Below are positions 44,969-54,843 of a stretch of 64,000 nucleotides of DNA, in pieces. Source of the DNA: Favolaschia claudopus (Eukaryota; Basidiomycota; Agaricomycetes; Agaricales; Mycenaceae); NCBI GenBank assembly GCA_037176885.1, contig JAWWNJ010000104.1, forward strand, positions 372,001 to 436,000. Reading direction: 5' to 3'. The position numbers were made by a program, and so were the translations under genes. The notes under the pieces were generated by a model. That model was given only the letters and a program-made list of their open reading frames with translations. It was not told the DNA's origin and searched no databases. How positions within the stretch are numbered: the stretch's first letter is position 1; the number at the start of each line of letters is the position of its first letter.

Positions 44969-46201
44969 TTCCTCTTCGCCGCTCGTCTGCGCAGCCGGTG
45001 GCGCATCGTTTTGTACGCGCCGCACCTGCCGCCGCTGACCCCTGGGGAAGGTAGGGACGACCACCCGCTTCGAAGTGGAGGGGTCGGTCAGAGTCAGGAA
45101 CTGGTTCCCGTCAGAAGTATTTTTGATACCGCTGGCGGTCAGAATTTCGAAGGGCCGCCCCAGCAGCACTTTGTATGCCGGGTTCCGTATAACATGCACT
45201 TGTAGGTACACTGTCATATCGCCGAACCTGAAGGGGACGTTCCTCGCTAACCCGACTGACTTTTCGGTTTGCCCGTTGGCGCTCATCATGTGGATACAGT
45301 TATCGGGGTCCCAGCTGACTCCTAGCTCGGTGGCTACCGACAGGGCCATGGACACGATCTGTGATCCACCATCCAGAATGCATTCTACTTCGGCGGCTCC
45401 ATGAATGAGCGGGAAGACCACTCTCAGGGCCGCTGATTCTCCAGCAGAAGCTTCGGAGATCGCGACGAAGATTTCTCTCACCGGCTCACCATCGGCTACC
45501 GACTGCCAATATTGCACTGCCGGGTCGACAGTGATGAGAGCTCCCGCTGGCATGAGTCCATCGGCCACAGTTGAGACCTGAACTAATGCTTCGTAAGGGA
45601 GGTCCTCCAAGGCTACGCTGGAGGACTCATCATCTTCGTCGGCTTCTTTCTCTGCGTGGCTAATCAATTGCTCGAGGGTGACTCGAACAGCGGGCGAGAC
45701 TCTCTTCTTCGAGAGCAACGCCTTAGCCTGACGCAGCAACTTCGGGCTGAGGGCGAACAACCTCCCCAGCGGGAGCGCTATTTCCAGGCTTCCAAAGATC
45801 TCCTTTATCAAGGATTCGACCTCCTCATCTTCCTGGTCCTCTACGGGCGCCTTCAACTCGTAGTTCTTTTCGTTGGCCGCTGGCGGCGCATTTCCCGCCG
45901 GCCGAACTCTGGGTTCGTTGGGCCTTTTAGCTGGCTTGACCGGGGGAACGTTCCTATACGGAAGTTCCGGCGGCTGAGTGCCATTTTGTTCTTCTGTCTC
46001 CTCCCGCTCCTTTTCCTTGGTTTCCACGATCGCCGGCTGTGCTTCGACAGCGGGCTTTCGTATCGTCCTCGGTTTATAGGGCAACTTTGGCATCACAACT
46101 TCCATTTTCTTTCCTGCGGGCGGGCGTGCTTGTCGGTTCTCCGGGGGCTTATCCGCAGTGGGTTTCCCCTTGGCCCCCTTCCTCGAACTCTCTAAAAATG
46201 C
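44942..46201 (-). CDS. Retroelement aspartic protease
   Basis: The frame opens just inside the end of gag (TTT TTA GAG after a TGA) and includes an ATG at 46105 (MEVVMPKLPYKPRTIRK). A long charged N-terminal half precedes the retropepsin-like domain. There VECILDGGSQIVSMALSVA gives the catalytic Asp in a DGGS loop (a variant of DTGS). VHVIRNPAYKVLLGRPFEI supplies the LLGRPF strand typical of these proteases. It ends in a Gln/Arg-rich tail overlapping pol. Translation could come from a -1 shift at the gag stop or from reinitiation at 46105. Confidence 0.85.
   Translation of the reverse strand, partial: AFLESSRKGAKGKPTADKPPENRQARPPAGKKMEVVMPKLPYKPRTIRKPAVEAQPAIVETKEKEREETEEQNGTQPPELPYRNVPPVKPAKRPNEPRVRPAGNAPPAANEKNYELKAPVEDQEDEEVESLIKEIFGSLEIALPLGRLFALSPKLLRQAKALLSKKRVSPAVRVTLEQLISHAEKEADEDDESSSVALEDLPYEALVQVSTVADGLMPAGALITVDPAVQYWQSVADGEPVREIFVAISEASAGESAALRVVFPLIHGAAEVECILDGGSQIVSMALSVATELGVSWDPDNCIHMMSANGQTEKSVGLARNVPFRFGDMTVYLQVHVIRNPAYKVLLGRPFEILTASGIKNTSDGNQFLTLTDPSTSKRVVVPTFPRGQRRQVRRVQNDAPPAAQTSGEEEQNFQNSRS
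44960..44966 (-). promoter_or_regulatory. Canonical -1 frameshift heptamer, protease to pol
   Basis: In the protease frame the minus strand reads CAA AAT TTT, so A AAT TTT fits the X XXY YYZ slippery pattern. It lies 15 bases before the protease stop, and the -1 frame is pol. Any stimulatory structure would lie inside pol and was not modelled. Confidence 0.65.
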
Positions 46202-47745
46202 TCACCTTCGACGCTGTTCCCCGTTCGGGAAGGACCAGCCCCGTTGGAAGAGCGAGAGTTCGCTGAGACAGCCGCCAGCAGAATCGCAACAGCGTTGGCG
46301 TCGAATTGCGGCGGGGGAGATTGGCTTTGATGAGCCACAAGGGGTGGTTGAACACCCCCTGATCCATGCGACTGGAGTTGCGTCACTTGCCGCTGGAGGT
46401 TTACTTGCTCAGCTCGCAAGGAAACCAATTCTTCTTCTCTCGGGTCATAGTAGAATTCCTCGTTCTGGCTGAACGCGGCTTGCGCGGCTTCCAGCTCCTG
46501 CTCGTCCATGTCAAGAACGGAGAGCTGAGCGAAGACAGACTGGTAGTTTTGCGCAGCGGCCGTGGGTTGGGCGGCCGGGCGGTACTCCTCTACCTGCTGC
46601 TTCTTGGACTTGTGCCCGTCTTTCGGGATTGGTATCCCATCGGGGAAACAGTCTCTGAACCCTACGACCTTCATCTTTCCACTCCCTATGTGGGCTTGCC
46701 GAATGAGACACTTATCTCTAAAATGCCCAAACTTGTCGCAATAAAGACACCCCTGATCCGCCAGGTTCCCTTTGAATTGCACGGTTGGCATTCGCGGGAA
46801 AGACTGGGAGTCAGCGGCGCCTGGGACTCTGCCCGGTAGGGACTTATAGAAGGACTCCAACTCGGCCATCCTCTTCTTGGTCGCGGCGTCGATCTCTTTT
46901 AATTGGGAGGTCTGGTTATCCAGCCGCTCCATCATAGTGACGACCGACACCTTAATCGTCTCAAGAAGGGACTTGTTAGGGTCCTCCTCTTCTTTCTTTA
47001 CCGTCACGTTTGGGTGAGGTAGTATGGACCGCCCGCTCGACGCCTTTCCAGACCCGCTGGAGGTCTTGGACTTGCTCGAGTAACCCCGGTCAGAGGCGCC
47101 AAAGAACTCAGAGTTAGCGGTCGAGCGTTTTGCGATCCTTTTGGCTTCAGTCATGACCTCGGCCAGCGTCCATGTGCGGACCTCTGGCTCGTCAGCATCA
47201 TCCCCGGCAGCGGGAGGTTTCCGCTCGAGGTTCTCCAGAATCCGTTCCTTGAACTCAGGACTCAACTTGGAGAAGAACATCGGGAGAGCCTCCCGGTGCG
47301 AAATTAATTTCGAATCGAGAAGCTTGTTCGCCTCGACGTTCATGACGCGCATTAGGCGCATGAGTTCGTCTTCATCGTCCCGGTCGATCCCCTCTTCCGT
47401 GAACTTACGAAGCTGCCGGTGCAATTTCTGCACAGAGCCCTTCTTTTGGTCGACTACGGACGGGTAATTTTCCAGGATTTCTTTCTTAAAGTCGTCGAAC
47501 TTCTTAGAATACGAGGCGAATTGCCGCCACTCCTCGGCGGTTGCCTGAGCAGTATAGCGGCAGACAAACTCGTTCTTCTTATCATCCGGCGTCTCATCTA
47601 ATTCCATCATACGCTCCACATGGTCCAGGAAACGAACAAGTTCCTCCGGCTCTTCCTCTTTGAAGAGCGGGGCGTTCCTGTCCCATGGTTCCGGCGCGCG
47701 CTTCTTTCCTCGAACGACAGGGTTGTTGTTGCCGTCGTCAGCCAT
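46192..47745 (-). CDS. Gag with CCHC zinc knuckle
   Basis: From ATG 47745 (MADDGNNNPVVRGKKRAPEP) this gives 517 residues. The capsid-like helical domain has EPEELVRFLDHVERMMELD, ATAEEWRQFASYSKKFDDF and DKLISHREALPMFFSKL-type blocks near residues 40-180. The CCHC knuckle CLYCDKFGHFRDKC lies near residue 335, spaced C-x2-C-x4-H-x4-C. A Gln-rich coiled segment (LVSLRAEQVNLQRQVTQLQ) comes near the end. The frame is open a further 126 codons upstream (to 48123) with no ATG, so an alternative or spliced start is possible. The stop TAG is preceded by five T residues where a -1 shift into protease could occur. Confidence 0.88.
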   Translation of the reverse strand: MADDGNNNPVVRGKKRAPEPWDRNAPLFKEEEPEELVRFLDHVERMMELDETPDDKKNEFVCRYTAQATAEEWRQFASYSKKFDDFKKEILENYPSVVDQKKGSVQKLHRQLRKFTEEGIDRDDEDELMRLMRVMNVEANKLLDSKLISHREALPMFFSKLSPEFKERILENLERKPPAAGDDADEPEVRTWTLAEVMTEAKRIAKRSTANSEFFGASDRGYSSKSKTSSGSGKASSGRSILPHPNVTVKKEEEDPNKSLLETIKVSVVTMMERLDNQTSQLKEIDAATKKRMAELESFYKSLPGRVPGAADSQSFPRMPTVQFKGNLADQGCLYCDKFGHFRDKCLIRQAHIGSGKMKVVGFRDCFPDGIPIPKDGHKSKKQQVEEYRPAAQPTAAAQNYQSVFAQLSVLDMDEQELEAAQAAFSQNEEFYYDPREEELVSLRAEQVNLQRQVTQLQSHGSGGVQPPLVAHQSQSPPPQFDANAVAILLAAVSANSRSSNGAGPSRTGNSVEGEHF

Positions 47746-48264
47746 CGGATTATTTGAAGGGGTTGGTGAAGTGTTGAGTAGTGGTGAAGAGACAGACGAA
47801 AGAGTCGTTGACGACTGGGTAGCTGCACCGTCGGGCGTAACAGGTCTTGTGCCGGGCGGTTGAGTTGAGGTTTGTTGTTCCAGCGGAGCAGAGGGGCTCA
47901 ACGACTGGGTTTGGCGGGTACGATAAGCGTGAGCTTGGGTTCGTCCGCGCAGAGAATAGAGTTCCCGGGCAAGAGCAACAGGCGGGCGGGAAGGATCGTC
48001 AGTCTCGAGATCGAGAGCAGCGGCAGCGGCACGTAGGCTAGTGTTGGTCGACCGAGTTTTTGGTGGTGGTGCTCTAGCGGATCGTCCTTCTGAAGCCACG
48101 TCTCTTCCGAAACTAAATGGCAAAATCTTCTATAGCGGGCCTGGAGCTAATGGCTCAACGGGCGGGTGTATATTCTATTCTCGAGTCAACCGGCGGATGG
48201 TTCGTGCTAGTTTAGAGCAGCGTCCACAAGTGATTTCTTTCGACTTGACACAAATAATCTGTCA

Positions 48265-48283
48265 CCCCTCGCGGTGGGCTCCA
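48265..48283 (-). other. Primer binding site candidate
   Basis: Two bases inside the 5' LTR the minus strand reads TGGAGCCCACCGCGAGGGG. Its complement ends GGTGGGC-T-CCA, like a tRNA 3' end with U as discriminator base, a feature of tRNA-Cys. No matching tRNA gene lies in the window. Confidence 0.6.
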
Positions 48284-48285
48284 GA

Positions 48286-50118
48286 TGAAACGGTGCGTGT
48301 AGGTGTAGGCGTGAAATATACCGAAATATAAAATCACAAAATCTAATCCAATACGACGTGTGTGTGTGTGTGTGTTCGGGGTGGCGGGAGCACGTATCGT
48401 CCCTCAGAATACTTGTGCAAGCTTCAATCAATCAAGGTCGCTACGTTTGAGCGGGACGAACTACTAGATTGTCTAGCGAGAACGTAGCGGGCAAAACGAT
48501 TCGCAGCGGGAGAAGCGAAGAGTCACTCTTTCTGAGACTTCGAAATGAGAAATTCTGAGTCTAGCGGGGAGGGTCTCCGTGCCAATAGAAAAGCGTCGCC
48601 CGGTAGTGGATCGTCAACCGGCAAGAAGCTTTCTGGATGACAACCGGCGGGCAGAAGGCGCGGCTCAGCGGGACGGGGTTCTTATACGACCGGCGCGGCT
48701 CTGGCGAGAAGCGGGGCTCTTATGTCGATGGCGCGGACACTAACAGTGACCCGGGCAGTTACACCACTACGCGGCGGCGAGCTCGAACGGGGGTCTTGGT
48801 TATACCGCGGAACGGCTGGCACACGGGGCGTCGACGGCGCGGAATCAAGCTCGAACGGGGGTCTTGGTTATACCGCGGAACGGCGAGAAACGGGGCTTCG
48901 TATTTCAGGAGGGCTCGGGCTCAAAGGCTGGCGGGGCTCTCAAAGTTCTGGCGGCTCGGTATGCCACAAGTCTTTCCGTATCACTCGAATCTCTCTCAGA
49001 TATCAAGTCTAGTCTCTTTCAAAGTTCAATTCAAATTCTAGAGTCCGCTACAAACTGCCCTTGTCTACGGGTAGGTAATTGACTGAGTAACCAAAAGTAC
49101 AGCGGGAGATTAAATACATCCAACGGGAGCAGAAACAACCAAATAAAATCATGATGAGAGAGTGTCCAAGAGTGATGCCGCGCCCGCTGGGAACCAATGG
49201 TATATTCAGGATTGCGAGTCGTGAGTGAAAAGACTGCCTCCCGGAGAAAGTCCATGCGGGCGGGTGGGTATAGCGCCTTATTGCAGTGCAATGGCGTGCT
49301 GGTTGCCATGTCTTCAAGGAGAGAGACGAAATATCTTCTTCATAATGGCTACTTGCCGCTGGTCGAGCAAAGGTCAAGGTCACCTTCCGCCGTCCGTACT
49401 GGTGGCGGCTCGAGTGCGGTCAAGTTCTTCTAAGTTCTTCTGTCATCAGGAAAGAGGCTCCCGCTTGAAGCAGGGCAAGCCGATATAATCCAGAGGTTCG
49501 CCACTCGCCGAGAGACTCCCCGATATCAACGGTATTTGACACCGGCATCGTCGGTTGGTTTCCCCGCTAGTGAACCCGAGGCAGCCGATGCTCCCCGGTT
49601 GATCCAGTCCACTCGCCGGCTAGTCGGGTACTCGGCGATAAGCCCGCTGCTCGTGTAGGATCAAGTCTTCCTTGATCTGGCCTTCCTGTGAGGTCTTGTT
49701 CGACCCGCCGAAGGTGATGTTCCCGGCGGCATGTTCCCGCCAGTACTAATGAGTTCGTCTGTCCGTCCGTCTGATTCGTCTATGGTGGGTCGGCGGTTTA
49801 GCGCCTAACTTCAGGGTTTTGGTAGTTCCTCTTGGTGGCCTCCGGCACCTTAAGGCAACGGTTTCCCGCTACGCCCTTGGCCCAACAGTAGTAGTAGTTG
49901 AAGTCAGAGTCCCGCTCCCATGTTTAGGGAAAACGTCGCTAAGCTCCCGCTACCAGATGATGATGTCCCGCTGGCTTATCGGCCATCCTAAGCAATAAGA
50001 TACTACCCTCGAGGTAGAGTATATCTTCTGTAATCCTAGCCTCACTTCCTCCCGCTGATAGGTACAGAAATCGATAAATTTCTGTGGTTTCACGCGTAGC
50101 CGCTGAGCGGCCCTATCA
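48286..50118 (-). repeat. 5' LTR (1,833 bp)
   Basis: Apparently identical to the left LTR, with the same GT-repeat length and the same 68-bp-spaced internal repeat at 48780-48884. It should hold the promoter for the gag-pol transcript, reading leftwards. Confidence 0.95.
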
Positions 50119-50162
50119 GCGTATATGACTCCGACGATGACTCCGGTTCCGCCGCATTTTAG
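50119..50162 (+). pseudogene. Last codons and stop of the split basic cargo gene
   Basis: After the duplicated GCGT the frame resumes from the left flank as GV-YDSDDDSGSAAF and TAG (50160-50162). This shows exactly where the LTR element landed and supplies an acidic tail for an otherwise basic protein. Confidence 0.85.
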
Positions 50163-50581
50163 TGTGTTGATACTTCGGTTTCCCATTCCTCATTCCTACC
50201 TTCTATCTCAGGTCTTGCTTTCATGTCGCTCTCGCACTGCTGTCTTCCGTCGAATATAATGTAACCTTCCTTGTCTATGAATGAGATACCGCTCTGTGTG
50301 ACTTGTTGCCAAGCAACAACGATGCGTACCACGCCGGCGCAATCTGCCCGCCTCAATGACTCTCGACGACCAAAATTGCAAGTCTCACTGGAAGAGGCGC
50401 TTGGTGTGTTAAGAAGTTAAATGTTGGGAAATTGTCTTCATAATCACAAATACAATGACGGCTGAGCTCGAGGAAAGAGAGAGGGAGAGTTGGCTAATGC
50501 ATTAGTGACGGTAGGTACGATACAATTTTGAAGGAAGGAGGAAAGGGTATTTAAAGCCTGTAGGAGGCGAATACAAGGGCA
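50163..50581. other. Intergenic between convergent cargo genes
   Basis: About 420 bases between the split basic gene and the beta-helix gene. No gene or repeat is seen. Confidence 0.5.
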
Positions 50582-52268
50582 TTAGACGAGCTCGCTGAGC
50601 TTGCTGAACAGCCTGACGCTGCCAAGGCCGCGCTGACGCCTCATCTGCTCCCAGCAATGTTCGTCCGACGTGGTAGCGAACAAGTCAAATTCCTCGTCCG
50701 TCCTCCCGCCCTTGTCAAGCCATCGAAGAACCCCAGCACTGCAGTATTGGCGCAGCACAAAATGGTCCTCGTTACGCCCCACTGCAGCGAACGTGTATTC
50801 CTTCGTCCCGGCCGGAAACATTGCCGACTCCCCCGCGGCAAGGCGCAGGGCGACGTCGTCCTCGGGGAATACAAGCTGACCGCCGGTGTCAGGGTTGAAG
50901 TCGCCGAAAGGCGTCACGATCTCAAAGGTGTCGAAGGCGATGTCGCGGTTGATGCGAGTCATCTTCGGCGCGTCCGAGTACACGATTTGGGCGGTGGTAA
51001 ACTTGGAATCGACGCATGGGGGAGAGGCGACGTTCCGATGGACAAGCTCGTCGACTCTGGACGAAATGTAGGCGTAGGAATGAGGCGCATACTCGCGGCA
51101 AAGGTCTGCGCTTGGCTGTCAGCGGTGTCAAGGAATGTGAGACGGGAAACGCTTACAGTTGTGATAGCCGGATAACATCTTGAACTCGGCGCTCTTGCGA
51201 ATCTGGTGAATCTCAAGTTCGTTTTGAGGATGGGCTTCGATGTCGACAGGGCACTGAAAGCTTGTTAGAAAGAAGTGCGTAGACAGAAATCAGCACCCAC
51301 CCCGTGAGGGTATCCAAAGGTCATGCCCCACTCGACGCTGGATGGTTGGCTACCACAAGCGGTGAAGTTGCCGTTACGACGCAGTCTGCGGATATAGGAC
51401 GTCATCTTGAGTACGAGGGCCTTCCACATAGCCTCCTTGCCCTTCGGACCGCCTGCCAAGACAGTCATTACAACCTGACGGCGATCAACGAGAGGGCGGG
51501 GAATACTGTCAAGAAGTCAGTGACGGATCAAAAGAATATTAATGAAGGCTAAACTTGTTCTTGAGCCTGTGAACGTCGAACCCAGCCATGATAAGAGCCT
51601 GGATATCAGTGACACCCCATTCCGAGAGATCATCGATGTGGCCGTAACGTTGACGTCGGGATCGGCGAGAAGGGGACACTATCTCGTCCCGCCGCGCGCG
51701 GGCAGACGCAGCGGCGCGCGGCCCAAGTCTCATCAGCTCCAATTTTTCTCTGGCGGAGTGGACACGGAGATTGCGGACGGCGGCGAGCTCCTCGCGCGCC
51801 TGGCGGTGACGAGCGAGCGGAGAGAGAACGGGCGGGGGCCCGGGAGACGCCGAGTGAACGCGAGTAGGAGATTGACCAAGTATGGGGCTAGCAGCGCGGG
51901 AAGAGCCGGTGGCGGCAAGCGAGTCTGCAACGCTACTCTCGGACGCGCTGTCAGAAGAGTCGTCGGAAGAGTCGTCGGACGAGTCGTCGGCGGCAAGATT
52001 GACTTGAGGTAGAGCCTGTAAAAGCTAAAAATGCGCTGCCAGAATGAACAGAGAGAATCTATACCTCGCCACGGTACGCGGCTTCCCAATCTTCACGTCG
52101 TTTTACAAGATTGTGGCGATGCTGTAACTCGTAGGCGAATGAGTACGGGTGTTTGCTGCGAATCGGTTTGCCCAGGCCAGCTCGAGCGAAGGAGTAAGTG
52201 GAAGCAGAACGTCCGCGACGATGGGTGGGGTGGTAGGGGAACCAGATGTCGAGGTAGTCTTGATCCAT
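50582..52268 (-). CDS. Double-stranded beta-helix (TET/JBP-dioxygenase-like) cargo protein
   Basis: ATG 52268 starts MDQDYLDIWFPYHPTHRRG. Exon 2 carries a Ser/Asp repeat (DDSSDDSSDDSSD), a helical stretch and SEWGVTDIQALIMAGFDVHR. Then come VVMTVLAGGPKGKEAMWKAL, EWGMTFGYPHG and CPVDIEAHPQNELEIHQIRK. The core is FDTFEIVTPFGDFNPDTGGQ, LVFPEDDVALRLAAGESAMF, then FVLRQYCSAGVLRWLDKGG. This strand order and the GDFNPDTGGQLV and RQYCSAGVLRW motifs recall basidiomycete proteins related to 2-oxoglutarate dioxygenases of the TET/JBP type. Where I expect H-x-D the sequence reads N-R-D, and the distal His is also not obvious, so it may be catalytically dead. The assignment is by pattern only. Confidence 0.6.
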
Positions 52269-54032
52269 GGCGCAGAAACAAGTCGGGGAGGAGGGGCTAC
52301 TTGGTGCCGTGTTTTTGTGCGTCGAAAGTACATAAAGGACTGGCCACAAGCGACGGTGGCCCTGTTTGTTTCGGCTTGAGATTTCGGTACAATCTCCGAT
52401 TCTAAATGGAATATCAAGGCTATCAGCGAGAAGGACGCGTTGCACAGTGCTTACGCATACCTCTGGTATTTGTCATGTCGATCCGAATTAGTGCTTTGTG
52501 ACACACTTCGCAATGAAGCTCGATGTTCCCAATAGACAAACGCTGTGGGAGCGGTGAGGAAAAATAAATATTCAGCCCTGTCGCCGGTGGAGGCCGAGTA
52601 GCTGTTGCATACGAAGGAGGGCGTTCAGAGGCGCGAGAACGTTCCACCCCCGCTCCCAGACACGGAAATGGCGGCGGCCGGCGCGTCGGCCGTATTAGGT
52701 CAGGGCGCGCGTGCCCTGGGAGTGATTTATTTCGCCATTAGGATGGAATCGGGATCCAGACGGACTTCGCACTCACACGCGTGCAGCTGAACTTCTTGAC
52801 AATCTTGGAAATACTTCGTTACCGCCTGTCGCTCGCCAGCAACGAATCGGATCGTGTGGACGAGACCCAGGTCTCGAGCGCGTCGGCCATTCAGTTCCAA
52901 GCAAGTGCCGATTGTCGCGGAGGAATATATTTGATGGATCAGACCGGAGGGCACTGTGTGGTGGCTACCGGAAGGTAAGGATTGGACGACAACATTTTTT
53001 TCCAGCTTACAAAGTGAAGTCGAGTTTCCAGTGTTGCGGAAAGCGAAGAGTTAAAGCGCCTGCCGCGTAGACCTAGGTATGCGAAGCAGGATTCCACCCA
53101 ATAATCGTGGTTTCGGCATCTTCCCCTGCAAACTTGTGATTTGCGAACTTGTGATTCCATCTTGACATTCCGGGGAGCGAGCGGATTCGAGGCGTGGAAA
53201 CCAAGCCATGTGTCAGCGCTTGACTGCGCGGGATAGGCCGAGCAAGCGACGGTGCAAATAGGCCGAATTTGCGATCCAATGTGATTGGTTTAGCGGGGTA
53301 ACAAGTTCCGGTGACAAGTTTTGGCTGTGCGCGAAGAGAAGAAGATTGTGAATGATAGAGGAATGATAGAGGAAGCTGCGGTGACGTTTCCGTAACCGCG
53401 TACAAAGTTTTGGCTTAGGTCGTGGGTGAGCGAGGTGAGGTACGGTTAATGTAAACGAATATATAGCTTGACTACCAGTGTGAACTGGAGAAAAAGGTTG
53501 GCGCCATTGAGGGAGTCGGGAAGAGCGTCGGCGGGATTACAAAGGGGCGGGATGGCTGCCAAGACGAGGTGCGCGTGGCCAGATGATATCAGACGTCGAT
53601 CCTCGAGCCTGGAGGACCGATCTGTGAGACAGAGAGGTGCACTATTATGGACTATTCATCAATGATGGGTCCTGTGATCGGCCCGTTGTGGCGATTCCAA
53701 ATTGCTGAAGTTCCACGGAACCTGAATTGCCTCCATGGCGCCTGAGTTGTGTTGGCGGGAGGGTCCACAACGAATATTTCACTTTTTTTCCCGAAATTTT
53801 GGGAGGCAAAAATGAGCTGGGGGGAGGTGCGGGAATGATGACAGGACGCTTACCTCGCGGACCGGATGGTGTCGCTTGCGCGACACGGCATGATCCCCCG
53901 GAAATCGGATTCAAACGGTGATGAAGGGACGTAAGGCCGGCGAACAAGTTTAGGCGCAAGATTAAAAAGGCATCGCAGATCGACAGACTTGTATCCGACT
54001 TGCATTTTGTCAGATTGGGATTTAGTTGAGAT
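52269..54032. other. Non-coding stretch of KDZ element
   Basis: About 1.76 kb. A minus-strand fragment near 52430-52530 reads NIELHCEVCHKALIRIDMTN with a following His-Cys and could be an extra 5' exon of the beta-helix gene, but no ATG supports it. Nothing else is supported. Confidence 0.45.
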
Positions 54033-54393
54033 ATGGTGGAAAACGGGACAAAGCGTAAAATTTGGGGCAGCGGGGAAGGTGAGACGCAGCGTCGCGCGCC
54101 GCGAGGATGAGCTGAAATAATATTCTCTAGGCATAACTCCGGCTCTGGAGGACCTGTTGAAGCTCGCCGCAGAATCACGCTTGCCGCCCACGGAGCCTGA
54201 GCCGAGGCTCACGCTTGACAAAATCACGGAATCCGATCGCCGGGAATATCTTGAGGAGAAGTGTCGGCGCCTTCGGCGGGAACGGATTGACGAAAGGGCG
54301 CGAAAATGCAGGGAGCGGATGGCGAGACGACCAGTGGATTACAAATCCTTGCCGATGAAGCGGCGCCCCATTCGCCGCGTTAACAGACATTGA
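54033..54393 (+). CDS. Small basic protein, KDZ cargo
   Basis: Two exons, 54033-54078 and 54131-54393, join in frame into 102 residues. MVENGTKRKIWGSGE is followed by GITPALEDLLKLAAESRLPP, then an Arg/Glu helix (RREYLEEKCRRLRRERIDER) and ERMARRPVDYKSLPMKRRP. The helix is strongly charged. Its style resembles the split basic cargo protein. Function is unknown. The intron has GTGAG and a TCTAG acceptor. Confidence 0.6.
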
Positions 54394-54843
54394 GCAGAGA
54401 CGGCGGGAGGGCGGGAATGTGGGACTCGGCGTCCGATAAAGCCGCAGACTAACGGATGGATTTGTTGCTAAGAGTCCAAGAGAGCTACATTGCGAATATT
54501 GCGTTCCTGTAACTAACGTTTCGTCCTCATAACGTCGTCTATCGGGTTTCGCTCGATCTGCTGAATTGGGAAGCGAGTGAGCTGGGTAAGCATTATTATG
54601 GCCAATTGCGCGTACCGGCCTGAAAATCGACGGTGCTTTTTGAAGCTGAAATGGTTATCCGCATATGAGGTTCATGTGCTGGCATGCGACAATAATCAGC
54701 CGAATTTATACAAAGACGCCCTGCGATCGAGACCCAAGAACCAAAAAATCGCCCTTCGCACTACTCTGCTCTTAATCCTGGAGTCCACTCGACGCATCCT
54801 TCGCAGCAGCACGAAGGAAAACTTGCCCCTACCGGCTCCTTCA

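Larger units (their letters stand above)
30097..50118 (-). mobile_element. Giant LTR retrotransposon (Ty3/gypsy-like) with antisense gene cluster
   Basis: It is 20,022 bp, transcribed on the minus strand. It has a 5' LTR (48286-50118), a primer binding site, Gag, protease, RT-RNase H-integrase, a polypurine tract and a 3' LTR (30097-31929). Pol order RT, RNase H, integrase is that of Ty3/gypsy. Between the end of pol and the 3' LTR, about 8.9 kb carry five plus-strand genes with introns. No chromodomain was seen after integrase. Its large size, long LTRs and antisense cargo are all unusual for a fungal LTR element. Confidence 0.93.
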
